Source: Flavipsychrobacter stenotrophus
GTDB taxonomy: Bacteria > Bacteroidota > Bacteroidia > Chitinophagales > Chitinophagaceae
DNA: 64,000 nt
NCBI RefSeq assembly: GCF_002954265.1
Contig: NZ_PPSL01000005.1
Span: 248,001 to 312,000, forward strand
Reading direction: 5' to 3'
The notes under the pieces are model-generated. The model saw only the letters and a list, made by a program, of their open reading frames with translations, searched no databases and had not been told where the DNA came from. Positions 46,048 through 56,186 of the stretch are shown piece after piece. The stretch's first letter is position 1. Each line of letters begins with the position of its first letter. A program made the position numbers and the translations under genes.

Positions 46048-46527
46048 ATGTATAGAATAGGACAAGGAATAGATTTTCATCAAATGGTTGAGGGCCGTGA
46101 ATTCTGGCTGGGCGGCGTATTGATACCACATACCAAGGGTGCATTGGGTCACTCTGATGCTGACGTACTGCTGCACGCAATCTGCGATGCAATGCTGGGC
46201 GCTTTAAGCCTGGGAGACATAGGCAAGCACTTCCCCGATACCGACCAATCTTTTAAGAATATAGACAGTAAGATATTGCTGGAGCGGTGCTTCACACTTA
46301 TAGCAGAGCGTGGTTATTGTGTAGTCAATGTAGATAGTACAATACTGCTACAGGCACCTAAGATCATGAAGTATGCCGATGATATGCGCGAAACTATAGC
46401 TAAGATACTCCACATTACTACCGACGATATTTCTATAAAGGCAACGACTACTGAGCAGATGAGCTTCATAGGCCGTGAAGAAGGAATAGTTGCCACAGCT
46501 AATTTGCTGTTGCGCAAAGTTGGATAG
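46048..46527 (+). CDS. ispF: 2-C-methyl-D-erythritol 2,4-cyclodiphosphate synthase
   Basis: 159 residues, full length, for the MEP isoprenoid pathway. Zinc ligands D9 and H11 (RIGQGIDFH) and H43 (GHSDADVLLHAICDAMLGA), plus GDIGKHFPDTD and KATTTEQMSFIGREEGI at the C-terminus. The trimer-type enzyme makes the cyclic diphosphate from CDP-ME 2-phosphate. It is followed 24 bp later by an RsmI-like methyltransferase gene. Confidence 0.96.
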   Translation: MYRIGQGIDFHQMVEGREFWLGGVLIPHTKGALGHSDADVLLHAICDAMLGALSLGDIGKHFPDTDQSFKNIDSKILLERCFTLIAERGYCVVNVDSTILLQAPKIMKYADDMRETIAKILHITTDDISIKATTTEQMSFIGREEGIVATANLLLRKVG

Positions 46528-46551
46528 TGCTAAAAAAATAAAAACAACAAC

Positions 46552-47262
46552 ATGTCAAAAAAGAATCAGGCAGTATATCTGATACCATTGCCTATAGTAG
46601 AAGGAGCACTACATACCTTATCTCCTGAGGTAATTACGCATACTGCGCATATAACGCATTACTTCGCCGAAGACCTGCGCGTAGCGAGAAGATTCATCAA
46701 ATCGCTGCACCCTAAGATGGTGATAGAAACGTTAGAGTTTTCGGAGATCACCAAGCACGAAGGTGCAGACAAGACATTATTCCGCAAGTGGCTGAAAGAA
46801 GGCCATAACATAGGCATTATGAGCGATGCAGGTTGCCCCGGCATTGCAGACCCGGGTGCCGACCTTGTTAATATCGCTCACCTGCAACATGCTAAGGTGA
46901 TGCCACTTACAGGACCGAGCTCCATACTACTCGCACTAATGGCTTCGGGACTTAACGGACAGAGTTTTGCCTTTAATGGTTACCTGCCGGTAAAAGACCC
47001 TATGCGCAGCAAACGCATTACCTACCTTGAGGCCCACTCGGCTAAAGAGAAGCAGACTCAGTTGTTTATAGAAACACCTTACCGCAACAACTCACTGCTG
47101 GCGGACATGTTGAAGAATTGCCAGTCGCACACCAAGATCTGTATAGCACAAAACATCACCGGCGACAATGCGTTCATCAAAACAAAGAGCGTGGCCGACT
47201 GGCGTCAGGACATACCTGTGCTGGAGAAATTCCCTGCTATATTTCTGATGCTCGGTTATTAA
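46552..47262 (+). CDS. SAM-dependent methyltransferase, RsmI-like (tetrapyrrole methylase fold)
   Basis: 236 residues. IMSDAGCPGIADPGADLV and TGPSSILLALMASGLNGQSFAFNGYLP are RsmI-type motifs, and LFIETPYRNNSLLADML continues the family pattern. The N-terminus (LIPLPIVEGALHTLSPEV) differs from true RsmI (TPIGNLxD), so this is the Bacteroidota RsmI paralogue rather than RsmI itself. The substrate is probably rRNA but unproven. It shares an operon with ispF and ends at a strong bidirectional terminator. Confidence 0.85.
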   Translation: MSKKNQAVYLIPLPIVEGALHTLSPEVITHTAHITHYFAEDLRVARRFIKSLHPKMVIETLEFSEITKHEGADKTLFRKWLKEGHNIGIMSDAGCPGIADPGADLVNIAHLQHAKVMPLTGPSSILLALMASGLNGQSFAFNGYLPVKDPMRSKRITYLEAHSAKEKQTQLFIETPYRNNSLLADMLKNCQSHTKICIAQNITGDNAFIKTKSVADWRQDIPVLEKFPAIFLMLGY

Positions 47263-47294
47263 TTTGTCAGAGCAGCACTGCTCACAAACTGACC

Positions 47295-47338
47295 TATAAA
47301 GAGAAAGGCAAGCCACGCGGCTTGCCTTTCTCTTTATA
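47295..47338. terminator. bidirectional terminator, 20-bp perfect stem
   Basis: TATAAAGAGAAAGGCAAGCC and its exact complement around an ACGC loop. It serves the RsmI-like gene on the plus strand and the tail-specific protease on the minus strand. Confidence 0.9.
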
Positions 47339-47352
47339 AAAAACCAATAGTA

Positions 47353-49551
47353 TTAGTTCATTCTCTGTTTGTTTACTGACATCTTCATTGTAGACTTTGC
47401 AAGGTCTGACAGTATGTTAACGGTCTCACCAATGTATACGTCCTTACTTACGTTCTTCAACCAATCTTTATTCTTGTTGATAGAAACAGTATCTATATTT
47501 ATCCTTTCTTTATCTGCAGCAAGATTACTCATCTCCAGATTAGTAGCTTTCTTCTGTATTTCTTCCAGCTTCTTAGAGATAGCAGTTGCTTCTTCCTGCT
47601 CTTTGCGGTAGGTCTTTTCATTCAGAGAAACCGTGTTATTATCCATCTTCTTCTTGCGCGATGCAGCTGTCTGCTCTATCAGGTTAAATGTAGGATTGTT
47701 AGCCACCCTGCTCTTGCTTACTGCAGCTAGCTGACCCACGTTCACAACAGCATTCGAAGACTTGATGGCAGCAGCAGGTATCTCATCATAAGGCAATGCG
47801 GCCTTGTTCTTACGCTCGCCCATATCTTCGTCATCCAAAAACGCATATGCATCTGGCAAAGCTATATCCGGCACAACACCCTTAAGCTGAGTAGAACCAC
47901 CATTCACCCTGTAAAACTTCTCCATGGTCAGCTTCAATGAACCAATGGAAGGTTCAGTATTTGAAGTATCATTAGCCAGTTGCATTCTGGTCATCGGGTT
48001 CAGCATTTCATCCAATGGCAATAGCTTCTGCACGGTACCCTTACCATACGTAGGCGCACCTACTATTACCGCACGGTTGTAATCCTGCATTGCAGCTGCA
48101 AGGATCTCAGAAGCAGATGCACTGTTCTGGTTGACCATTATTGCAAATGGACCAGAGTAAATAGCAGTATCGGTAATAGAAGAGCGCAGCGTAGTAACAG
48201 ATGAGTTACTATTCTTAACTTGTACTATCGGACCACGACCTACAAATATGCCTGCCATTTCCACCACATCACCAAGCGATCCACCACCGTTGTTACGGAG
48301 ATCCAATATCATTCCCGTTACACCTTCAGCTTTCAGTTTCTTTACTTCCTCAAGTACATCGGTAGCACATCTGCGGCCACTTGTGTGGTTAAAGTCGGCA
48401 TAAAACTCCGGCAGGTATATGTAACCTACCCTACCTTCTTTAGTATTGATAATAGCCGACTTCGCAAATGTTTCTTCTATGTTAATTACGTCCCTTAGTA
48501 TTGGTATAACCTTTATAGTATTATCGGGTCTTTTCACAGTCAGGCGCACTTCAGTGCCCTTCGGGCCACGTATCAATTTGATCACATCATTGATATCATA
48601 CCCCTGCACATCTACCGGAGTCTTATCACCCTGTGCTACTTTAATAATTTCATCTTCAGCCTTCAACTCTCCCTGCTTCCACGATGGGCTACCTGTTATG
48701 ATATCTGTTATCATGATCTTCCCGTTATCCGGGTTCTCTCTAAGCTTTGCGCCTATACCAAAGAAGCTACCGCTCATCGACACATCAAAATTTGTCTTGT
48801 CTGCAGGCGGAAAATACGAAGTATGTGGATCTTCTGTTTCAGCAATGGCGTTTACAAAAGCTGTGAAACGATCATCATCCTTCATTTTGTGCATTTGCTT
48901 GTACAAGCGCTGATACAACTTCTTTGTATCCTCACGTGCCTGTGCTTCCAACTCTGCATCAGTTTTCTTCTTGTAGTCGGCAGAGTCTTTTACTTTTTTG
49001 TCCTGTGCATCCTTAAGGTCCACATATTTCTCCAATACTCTGTATTTCAGTACTTCTCTCCACCTTTCAGTTATTCCCGCCTCACCGTTAGCATATGGTT
49101 CCTTCTTTGCGTCCATCTGCAGGCGGTCATCCGATGTAAATGTGAATGGCTTCGCAAGGATATCCTGGTAGTACTTTTCAGAGCTCGCTATGCGCCTCTG
49201 GTAGATCGCATCAAATGAATCGAAGAACTCAATAGAGCCTGCTTTTATTTGATCATCGATCTTAAATTCAAATGCCCCCAGCTTCTGCGCGTCCTGTCGG
49301 GTAAAGTACATTTTACTGTAGTCAAAATAATCCATCATGCGGTTGTAAACACGCGATGAAAAAGTATCGTCGATAGGACGGGGAGAAAAATGTTCATGTT
49401 GCAATGCAGCCATTACCGTCTCTATCACCAGCTTTCTTTTATCGTCTAATGACCTTGAATTTCTCCCGCTGTACTTAAACGAAAAGAAAGCAGCAAGAAC
49501 ACCCAATATCAACAGCGGTATCAGAATTTTATTCTTCATGAATTTCAACAT
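47353..49551 (-). CDS. C-terminal (tail-specific) processing protease, S41 family
   Basis: 732 residues. An N-terminal membrane anchor or signal (ILIPLLILGVLAAFFSF), a helical tail-specific-protease N domain (about 40-240), a PDZ domain around 250-350 (GSFFGIGAKLRENPDNGKIMI, LKAEDEIIKVAQGD), then the S41 catalytic domain. That domain has FKVLRNNGGGSL-like LDLRNNGGGSLGDVVEM, the Ser nucleophile in MVNQNSASASEILAAAMQD and the Lys in APTYGKGTVQKLL. A C-terminal DUF3340-like helical region follows. It degrades or trims proteins in the periplasm, like Prc/Tsp. Confidence 0.93.
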   Translation of the reverse strand: MLKFMKNKILIPLLILGVLAAFFSFKYSGRNSRSLDDKRKLVIETVMAALQHEHFSPRPIDDTFSSRVYNRMMDYFDYSKMYFTRQDAQKLGAFEFKIDDQIKAGSIEFFDSFDAIYQRRIASSEKYYQDILAKPFTFTSDDRLQMDAKKEPYANGEAGITERWREVLKYRVLEKYVDLKDAQDKKVKDSADYKKKTDAELEAQAREDTKKLYQRLYKQMHKMKDDDRFTAFVNAIAETEDPHTSYFPPADKTNFDVSMSGSFFGIGAKLRENPDNGKIMITDIITGSPSWKQGELKAEDEIIKVAQGDKTPVDVQGYDINDVIKLIRGPKGTEVRLTVKRPDNTIKVIPILRDVINIEETFAKSAIINTKEGRVGYIYLPEFYADFNHTSGRRCATDVLEEVKKLKAEGVTGMILDLRNNGGGSLGDVVEMAGIFVGRGPIVQVKNSNSSVTTLRSSITDTAIYSGPFAIMVNQNSASASEILAAAMQDYNRAVIVGAPTYGKGTVQKLLPLDEMLNPMTRMQLANDTSNTEPSIGSLKLTMEKFYRVNGGSTQLKGVVPDIALPDAYAFLDDEDMGERKNKAALPYDEIPAAAIKSSNAVVNVGQLAAVSKSRVANNPTFNLIEQTAASRKKKMDNNTVSLNEKTYRKEQEEATAISKKLEEIQKKATNLEMSNLAADKERINIDTVSINKNKDWLKNVSKDVYIGETVNILSDLAKSTMKMSVNKQRMN

Positions 49552-49699
49552 AGTCTTTACTTAATGAATTATAAACAAATGTAGATTAAATGCTGTTAAA
49601 AAAAGCCTAAGCAAAGCAAAACCAAGGGTTAAAACAAAGGGGATATATTTGCCTTTGTTTACTTCTTTTGCCCCTTACCAGCAGTAACATAGAAACAAT

Positions 49700-50338
49700 T
49701 TACGTGCCATGGCTCATTAAAGTTTTCACAAGTAATAATGCACCAAGGCAGGCTATGATCAATGAAGAACCGCGCTGCACATAGATGAGCCGTCGTGGAG
49801 TGAGCAGCACCCTTATCTTCTCCGCCAGGAATACTTTAAGGAAATCTATAGAAAGTATCAATACAAGGCAGGTACCGAAGAGTATGAGCCTGTACCCTCC
49901 TGTCTTATTGGCAGTAGCTGATACTGCTGCCAGCCAGCTGATGATAACTCCCGGATTGATGGTATTTATGATAAAACCGCTAGCCCATATTCTTACATAG
50001 TGCGCGCCGCTTATAGTTGCGGCTTCTTTCGCAGGCCGCTTAGGCTTCATTTTCCTGAGTGTACCGGCAGTGCCTACAATGATAAGGATCGCAGAGCCTA
50101 TATAGGCTATCATATCGCCATGCTTGCCCAATACTATCAACCATGATGCTGCTACATTAGCAATGGTAACATACAAAAAATCGCTGAAGGACACGCCAAG
50201 TACAAACGCCAGGCCGGCTTTGTAGCTGTTGTCCATACTATATTTGATGACCGCAAAGAGTGTTGGCCCCACCGATATTGCCATGAACAAGCCTACCAGC
50301 ACACCCTTTATCACCGCATCTAAAACTTCTAACTGCAT
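49700..50338 (-). CDS. LysE family exporter
   Basis: About 212 residues from the ATG at 50338 (MQLEVLDAVIKGVLVGLFMA), chosen over an upstream TTG. Six predicted membrane helices. SVGPTLFAVIKYSMDNSYKAGLAFVLGVSFSDFLYV matches the N-terminal LysE/RhtB signature, and GFIINTINPGVIISWLAA the central one. The family exports amino acids or related compounds; the substrate is unknown. It lies alone about 150 bp upstream of the tail-specific protease gene on the same strand. Confidence 0.88.
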   Translation of the reverse strand: MQLEVLDAVIKGVLVGLFMAISVGPTLFAVIKYSMDNSYKAGLAFVLGVSFSDFLYVTIANVAASWLIVLGKHGDMIAYIGSAILIIVGTAGTLRKMKPKRPAKEAATISGAHYVRIWASGFIINTINPGVIISWLAAVSATANKTGGYRLILFGTCLVLILSIDFLKVFLAEKIRVLLTPRRLIYVQRGSSLIIACLGALLLVKTLMSHGT

Positions 50339-50516
50339 TTCGGAAAGCAATATACGGGTATTATGATAATGAAGCCCATAGCAAATGCCATTTAAATCTT
50401 ATAAAAACACTACGATCATAAAATGTTACGAACAGCTACATTATAGATAATGAAATATTATTTGTATTCATTACAGTGTTCACTAATTTATCTTTTCTCC
50501 TATCAATCAATACTCT

Positions 50517-50524
50517 TATCTTTG
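50517..50524 (+). promoter_or_regulatory. -7 promoter box for purC
   Basis: TATCTTTG fits TAnnTTTG. The transcript would start about 26 nt before 50557, which supports the internal ATG as the start of purC. Confidence 0.5.
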
Positions 50525-50556
50525 CCATCCAAAAAAAACAGTTAAACACAGGTGAT

Positions 50557-51477
50557 ATGAATTTACCCGGCCAGACTAATTTTTATAAAGGGAAAGTACG
50601 CGATGTGTATACCATTGCGGATAAGTACATGGTTATGATCGTAAGCGATCGTATTTCTGCATTCGATGTGGTGCTGCCTCGCCCAATACCATACAAGGGG
50701 CAAGTACTTAACCAGATAGCAGCACAGTTTCTTGATGCCACAAGAGACATTGTACCTAACTGGAAGATATCAATGCCTTTGCCCAATACCACTATTGGCT
50801 ACAAATGCGAGCCATACCCCGTGGAAATGGTGGTACGTGGCAACCTTACAGGCCATGCATGGCGCACCTACAAGAGCGGACAGAGTGAATTGTGCGGTGT
50901 GACAATGCCCGATGGCATGAAGGAAAATGACTTCTTCGAAAAGCCAATTCTTACGCCTACTACCAAAGCGCATGTAGGTCATGATGAAGACATTTCAAGA
51001 GAAGAGATCATAAGCAGCGGATTGATATCTGAAAAAGAATACGAGCAATTGGAGCGTTACACTCTAGCCTTATTCGAGCGTGGTCGCGAAATAGCTAAGG
51101 GACGCGGTTTGATACTGGTAGATACCAAGTACGAATTCGGAAAGATAGGTGATACTATCTACCTGATAGATGAGATCCACACACCAGACAGCTCACGTTA
51201 CTTCTACATGGAAGGTTATGAAGACCGCCAGAGAAACGGCGAACAGCAGAAGCAACTGTCTAAAGAGTTTGTAAGAGAGTGGTTGATGGATAATGGGTTC
51301 CAGGGTAAGGAAGGCCAACAGATACCAGAAATTACCGACGAAATTGCAGGCCAGATATCGGAACGCTACATAGAGCTATATGAAGTAGTTACCGGTAAAA
51401 CTTTCCAGAAGCAGGATATGAACTTTAACGAAGTTGAAAGCAAGATCATTGCTGCACTAGAGGAAGTAAATAAATAG
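50557..51477 (+). CDS. purC: phosphoribosylaminoimidazole-succinocarboxamide synthase
   Basis: About 306 residues from the ATG at 50557 ([20 protein letters not shown]); the upstream extension precedes the predicted transcription start. SAICAR synthase of purine synthesis. Motifs: [59 protein letters not shown] and [23 protein letters not shown]. This is the longer eukaryote-like/Bacteroidota type. It ends at a strong shared terminator. Confidence 0.97.
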   Translation: MNLPGQTNFYKGKVRDVYTIADKYMVMIVSDRISAFDVVLPRPIPYKGQVLNQIAAQFLDATRDIVPNWKISMPLPNTTIGYKCEPYPVEMVVRGNLTGHAWRTYKSGQSELCGVTMPDGMKENDFFEKPILTPTTKAHVGHDEDISREEIISSGLISEKEYEQLERYTLALFERGREIAKGRGLILVDTKYEFGKIGDTIYLIDEIHTPDSSRYFYMEGYEDRQRNGEQQKQLSKEFVREWLMDNGFQGKEGQQIPEITDEIAGQISERYIELYEVVTGKTFQKQDMNFNEVESKIIAALEEVNK

Positions 51478-51496
51478 AGAATAGCATAAAGTACAT

Positions 51497-51544
51497 AAAA
51501 GCAAAAAGGGTATTGACCGCATGGTTAATACCCTTTCTGCTTTT
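51497..51544. terminator. bidirectional terminator between purC and the AI-2E gene
   Basis: A long stem, AAAGGGTATTGACC with GGTTAATACCCTTT around GCAT, extended by AAAAGCA / TGCTTTT. A and T flanks allow function on both strands. Confidence 0.88.
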
Positions 51545-51561
51545 ACACTATTGTAGTATTG

Positions 51562-52756
51562 CTATACCTGTTTGTCAGTAATAACAGCAACCTCAGGTGC
51601 GCCTTGCGCCCCTGCTATTTCTGCAGCCTTTTGCCTGCCAAGTATCCGTTCCCATTTAGCCTGCCATTTTACTCCGGCGTGTTTGTCAGGAATATCTGTG
51701 CCCAGCAATGCGCCCCATGGCTTAAGCCCGTCTACCCTGTCAAATATGATCTTGAGAATGGCTATGAAGGGAATAGAAAGGAACATACCTGAAAGCCCCC
51801 ACAGTGCGCCCCCCCATAAGCACTATGATGATCGATACCAGGGCATTGATCTTTACTTTAGATGACACTATCTTCGGTACCAGTATGTTGTTGTCAATAA
51901 ACTGTATTACCAGGTAAGCTCCCAGTATAGCCAGCTGTGTGGTGTAGCCATCTTTAGTAATGGTGGCCATCAGCAGGGGTAATGCTATAGCTACAAGTCC
52001 GCCCAAGTAGGGTATCATATTCAGTATTCCTCCAATCACCCCAAGCAATATAGCAGAGCGTACACCCAATATCATCAGCGCAGCACTATTCATTGCCGAC
52101 ACTATTACCATTTCTATCAGTAGGCCTATTATGTAACTTTGTATAGCGGTTTTTACCTCACCCAATATCTCAGCCACCCGAAGTGAGTACTTTTCAGAAA
52201 ATACGTTGAATAAAAAATCAAGTATCAATGGCTTGTAAAACAAAAGCAGGAACATGTAGATAGGCATCAATACCAGAATACAGGCTACTCCAAGCATGCC
52301 CCCCAGGGTAGCCGAAAAGCTAACACCTCCATTCTGCACAGCACTCTTTACCATTGCCAATTGCTTCTCTATGGCTATCCCAAACTGATCATCCACCCAA
52401 TGTTGTAGTTGCCCTGCAAACATCAGCGACTTAGCTTTCAGAGCGGGAATTGATTTACTGAAGGCCACTATTTCATGAGAAAGAAAATAGATTATTGCGG
52501 CAACGAACAATATGCCTGTCGCCAATGAGATCGCAATGGCAATTCCTCTTGGCAACTTCTTTTGCAATCTGTTTACTAGCGGATTGAGCAATATGGCAAA
52601 CAGGCAGGACATGGCCAGCGGCACCAATACATCGGTAAGGATGAACAAAATAAAAAAGAAGGTAACTAACCCCAGCAATATTACCGGCGTCTTTATATAA
52701 AAGGGATAAACTTTTATAGTGGGCTGCTGTTCTGTGTTGTCCATATGCAGTGGCAT
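51562..52756 (-). pseudogene. AI-2E/PerM family transporter with a +1 frameshift in a G7 run
   Basis: The minus-strand frame from 52756 encodes an AI-2E family protein (TPVILLGLVTFFFILFILTD, SYIIGLLIEMVIVSAMNSA, ILLGVIGGILNMIPYLGG). After SIIIVLMGG it goes out of frame in a run of seven G (51815-51809) and stops at 51740. The missing C-terminal part (GMFLSIPFIAILKIIFDRVDGLKPWGALLG) is open in the next frame down to 51562. One G fewer restores a ~397-residue protein aligned with the intact paralogue at 17379. It is either a real or phase-variable frameshift or a homopolymer sequencing error. Confidence 0.8.
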
Positions 52757-52878
52757 AGGTTAAAACATCATGCCTGAGCAGTTCATACATACACCTGCCC
52801 TTGCAAGATTTACAAAAGCATTGGTAACCATACAGCATTACCCAAAATGTAGCACTAAATACCCACTAATAAAAACAA

Positions 52879-52915
52879 CAAGAGGCGTGCAGCATCTATA
52901 GCAGCACACCTCTTG
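52879..52915 (-). terminator. probable terminator of the signalling cluster
   Basis: CAAGAGGCGTGCAGC pairs with GCAGCACACCTCTTG with one mismatch and one G-U; on the minus strand a T-containing stretch (complement of 52871-52878) follows. Confidence 0.6.
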
Positions 52916-52935
52916 CATATAAGTTATAGGAGCAA

Positions 52936-53346
52936 TTATTTCTTCTTCTGGGCAAATGTTATCAACGCAATGGTTTCTTTGGTCAATGGTTTAATAAGAT
53001 AATAAACCACATTCTTATTTTCCTTAGCCTTTTCCATATCCCTCTTGTCTACAGAAGAAGAAAGGATATAGATCTTCAAACGGTTCTTTACATTTTCAGC
53101 CAGCTTCTCAAATAGTTCCAGAAATTCCCACCCATTCATAACAGGCATATTAATGTCTAGAAAAAGTGTGGCATTATGAGCGTGGTCGGTTCTTGCATAT
53201 TCACTTGCCACATAATCAAATCCCTCTTTAGGGTCTGTAAAGGTCACTACATCTGCGCCCTTATCCATTTTTTCGATACACACACGGCATATCTTATTAT
53301 TTAGCGCATCGTCATCAATAACTATAAAGCGATTTGGTTGTGTCAT
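52936..53346 (-). CDS. stand-alone receiver-domain response regulator
   Basis: 136 residues, a receiver only: FIVIDDDALNNKICRV, ATLFLDINMPVMNGWEFL with D64, IYILSSSVD, and YLIKPLTKETI (Lys). No output domain, so it may pass phosphate on or act by protein contact. It is the last gene of a three-gene same-strand cluster with two sensor kinases, 72 bp after the middle one, and is a likely target of their phosphorelay. Confidence 0.92.
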   Translation of the reverse strand: MTQPNRFIVIDDDALNNKICRVCIEKMDKGADVVTFTDPKEGFDYVASEYARTDHAHNATLFLDINMPVMNGWEFLELFEKLAENVKNRLKIYILSSSVDKRDMEKAKENKNVVYYLIKPLTKETIALITFAQKKK

Positions 53347-53418
53347 AGACTTAAAATTATAAAATTATAGTTCAGGTAGATATTAAGAGTTACAATGGTA
53401 GTATTTAATTGCCAGAAA

Positions 53419-56049
53419 TTATAATGCAAATTCTATTCTGAATTCAGTACCATGATTAACTCTACTCTTCACGCTTATCTTTCCGCCAAGCGTTTCGGCT
53501 TGTGTCTTCACCATAAAAAGCCCCATACCTTTCCCTTCCGCCACATGAGAATTGAATCTTTTATACAGCCCAAAAAGCATCGCGCCATTCTTTTCCATAT
53601 CTATACCCAATCCATTATCACTAAAAGTAAGCACTAATCCACCCTTTATTTTTGCACTCGATATCTCTATGACAGGCACTATGCCTGGCCTTTTGTATTT
53701 TATGCTGTTAGAAATGAGGTTATAGAATATGCTATGCAGATAACTTTTCAGGGTTATCATCTCATCCACAGCCGAGAAATCGCATTTTACCTGAAACATA
53801 TCATTCTCCCCTACCCCAGAAATAGTAAACTTAATATCATTCACCAGGGTTGAGAAGTGTACTTTCTCTTTATTCTCATTTAGGCCGTGTTTCAGCTGCA
53901 ATATGCGGTTGAGGTCTGTAATAACTATATCCAGCTTTTTAGCCGAGTCAAACAAACCCGTCATAAACACCTCTTTTTCTTCCTCCTCTTCTATATACCC
54001 TTCTTTCAGTGCATCAGATATGCCCATTATATTGGCTACCGGAGCGCGGAGGTTGTGTGATATAATGTAGGCAAATTGCTCAAGGTCTTTATTTCTTTGT
54101 ATCAGCTCAGAGGTTATCTTTTTCTCCTGTAGTTCAGATGTCTTGCGCCCTGTAATGTCTCTTAGAGACATGATAACACCAAGTATATCCTTATCATCAC
54201 TCCGTACGGGGTGAAAATTGGCATAATACCATTTGTCATCGCCACTCTCATCGGGGTAGCTTACCTCATAATTGATGTTGGCCCCGTTCAGTGCATCGCG
54301 TAGCGACTTCCTTACCACCGCGAGCGTGGTGTCTGAAAAATAATTAAGCGCCTGCGCACCTTCAACAAGGTCTTTGTCAAGATGCTTAGTTGAAAACCTC
54401 AAGGCCGGCTTATTAAATGACACAATCTTCAGATCAGAATCCAGCAGCACATAGGCTGTATGCGCGTTTTCAAAGATACTCCGTAGATTAGCCTCAGATT
54501 TTTGCAGCTGTAGCCTGGCATTGCGCCTTTCAGTAATATCCTGGGCGGTACCAACTAGTTTCTTAGGAGCATTAGTGATCGGGTCAAATATCAGTTCGCC
54601 CAGCTCACTCACCAACCTCTCTACTCCATTCCTTAGTATGATTCGAAATTCTGCATTATACGCGCCCCCATTGGCTATTGCGTTGGCAACTGCCTCATCC
54701 AGCAGTTTATGGTCGTCGGGGTGTACTATACTTAAAAACAAGTCCGCCGTAATTGTCTCTTTGGGATAATCAACACCAAATATTCTGTAGGATTCCTCGC
54801 TCCACTTTATCAAACCACCATTGTTCAGATCAGTCTCCCAGCTACCTATATGGGCAATACGCTGCGAGTTGAGCAGCCGTGCTTCACTTTCTTTCAGGCG
54901 GGTTATGCTGTTCAATCTGTCTGAAATATCTTCAGATAAGATCAGCTTGCAGGGTTTTCCATCCACAATAATTTCGGTAGAGGTAATTGCCGCCAGTAAT
55001 ATACTGCCATCTTTCCTGGTTATTTTCCAGATTCCTTTCTGTTTTGGTTGTGTAGTCGCAGTTTCGGCAAATAATACATATTCCGAATTGTGCATCGGCT
55101 CATGTGCTGTAGCCGGAATCATATCTCCCTTACCGTAACCGTGTAGCTGTTGGGCCGCTACGTTAACGTCCATAATTACCCTGCTTTCCACATCTATTAC
55201 CGTTAGTGGGCAGGGGTTATTCTCGAATAAATTAAAGTACTTCTCTTCATGCTCAACCGATCTTTTTTCAGCATTGACCTGATCCGACATGTCGCGGAGA
55301 AAACCATTGATCTTTCTTACAATAAAGTCGCTATCCCTGGTTATGAATATCTCTGCATGTATATAGCTAACTGTCCCTGCTTCATTCAGAACCCTGAAGG
55401 CGTATTTTTTCTTATCGTGATTCTTAATAGCCTCATCTATTACATTCTTGGCAAACTCCAGATCTTCGGGATGAACGCGCAGGAAAAAATGCTCCCACGA
55501 CGCCGCCACCTCACCGGGCTCATACCCGAGTATACGGTAATTTTCGTCAGACCACCATGTTGTATTCTGGTCCACATCTATTTTCCAGCTGCCAAAGCGC
55601 GCTATACGCTCCGCCTCATTCATAAAGGCTTCACGTGGCAATATGTCATTGAGGAATTGTTCGCGGGTTTCGCTAAGCTTGTATTTTTCAATTGCGCGAA
55701 GTATGGCTCCGGGCAATTTTTCCAACCGCTCCTTCAGCACATAATTAAAAGTGCCTGCCTTCATCAGGCTCACTGCATATTCTTCACTTATGGGGTTGGT
55801 AATGATGATATAAGGTATGTTCTTACCCTGCGCTTTTATTGTCTTGATGACTCCCGATACGCCTTCCTGCTCCTTAAAGTTGCCCGATAAAATAACGTCA
55901 TGATTGTCGGCTTCCAATGCTTCAAGAAAACCGCTGTGGGCCTGTACGTGAGAAACGTTATATCCTATTTCCGATGCTTCAAATACGGTTCTTAGTCTGC
56001 TCGCATGAATTTCGTCTTCCTCTAACAACAGTAACCGTAACTTACTCAT
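53419..56049 (-). CDS. PAS-domain histidine kinase with degenerate N-terminal receiver
   Basis: 876 residues. The N-terminal ~125 residues look like a receiver (LRLLLLEEDEIHASRL, IPYIIITN, FNYVLKERLEKLP), but the phosphoacceptor position reads HDVILSGNF: Gly56 replaces the usual Asp. Four PAS/PAC modules follow (about 140-260, 265-385, 390-510, 515-640). The HisKA box is FAYIISHNLRAPVANIMG (H665). HATPase motifs are FYNLISNSIKYKRPG, SDNGLGIDM and GKGMGLFMVK. No membrane segments, so it is cytosolic and should sense intracellular or redox/light-type signals. It lies between the hybrid kinase and the lone receiver. Confidence 0.92.
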   Translation of the reverse strand: MSKLRLLLLEEDEIHASRLRTVFEASEIGYNVSHVQAHSGFLEALEADNHDVILSGNFKEQEGVSGVIKTIKAQGKNIPYIIITNPISEEYAVSLMKAGTFNYVLKERLEKLPGAILRAIEKYKLSETREQFLNDILPREAFMNEAERIARFGSWKIDVDQNTTWWSDENYRILGYEPGEVAASWEHFFLRVHPEDLEFAKNVIDEAIKNHDKKKYAFRVLNEAGTVSYIHAEIFITRDSDFIVRKINGFLRDMSDQVNAEKRSVEHEEKYFNLFENNPCPLTVIDVESRVIMDVNVAAQQLHGYGKGDMIPATAHEPMHNSEYVLFAETATTQPKQKGIWKITRKDGSILLAAITSTEIIVDGKPCKLILSEDISDRLNSITRLKESEARLLNSQRIAHIGSWETDLNNGGLIKWSEESYRIFGVDYPKETITADLFLSIVHPDDHKLLDEAVANAIANGGAYNAEFRIILRNGVERLVSELGELIFDPITNAPKKLVGTAQDITERRNARLQLQKSEANLRSIFENAHTAYVLLDSDLKIVSFNKPALRFSTKHLDKDLVEGAQALNYFSDTTLAVVRKSLRDALNGANINYEVSYPDESGDDKWYYANFHPVRSDDKDILGVIMSLRDITGRKTSELQEKKITSELIQRNKDLEQFAYIISHNLRAPVANIMGISDALKEGYIEEEEEKEVFMTGLFDSAKKLDIVITDLNRILQLKHGLNENKEKVHFSTLVNDIKFTISGVGENDMFQVKCDFSAVDEMITLKSYLHSIFYNLISNSIKYKRPGIVPVIEISSAKIKGGLVLTFSDNGLGIDMEKNGAMLFGLYKRFNSHVAEGKGMGLFMVKTQAETLGGKISVKSRVNHGTEFRIEFAL

Positions 56050-56098
56050 AATTAGAAACTTATGTTAGAATATGTGTCCAAAAAATGTCCTCAGGTAG

Positions 56099-56106
56099 CA
56101 AATATA
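56099..56106 (-). promoter_or_regulatory. -7 promoter box for the PAS kinase
   Basis: Minus-strand TATATTTG fits TAnnTTTG, about 50 bp before the ATG at 56049, suggesting the kinase and receiver can be transcribed separately from the hybrid kinase. Confidence 0.45.
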
Positions 56107-56186
56107 ATTAATTAGCATTAACAATTCACTTTCTTATTTACAAAATTCAACATACTCAAAACAATAAAATTCATCTATTTAGCCTA

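Noticed and set aside
49695-49709. Second sigma-54-like site (TGGCAC-N5-TTGT, minus strand) before the tail-specific protease
   Set aside because: The -12 element has T instead of C, and it overlaps the stop codon of the LysE gene; too weak to annotate.
55249-55890. 213-codon plus-strand frame inside the PAS kinase gene
   Set aside because: Antisense shadow of PAS domains, with no start signal or family.
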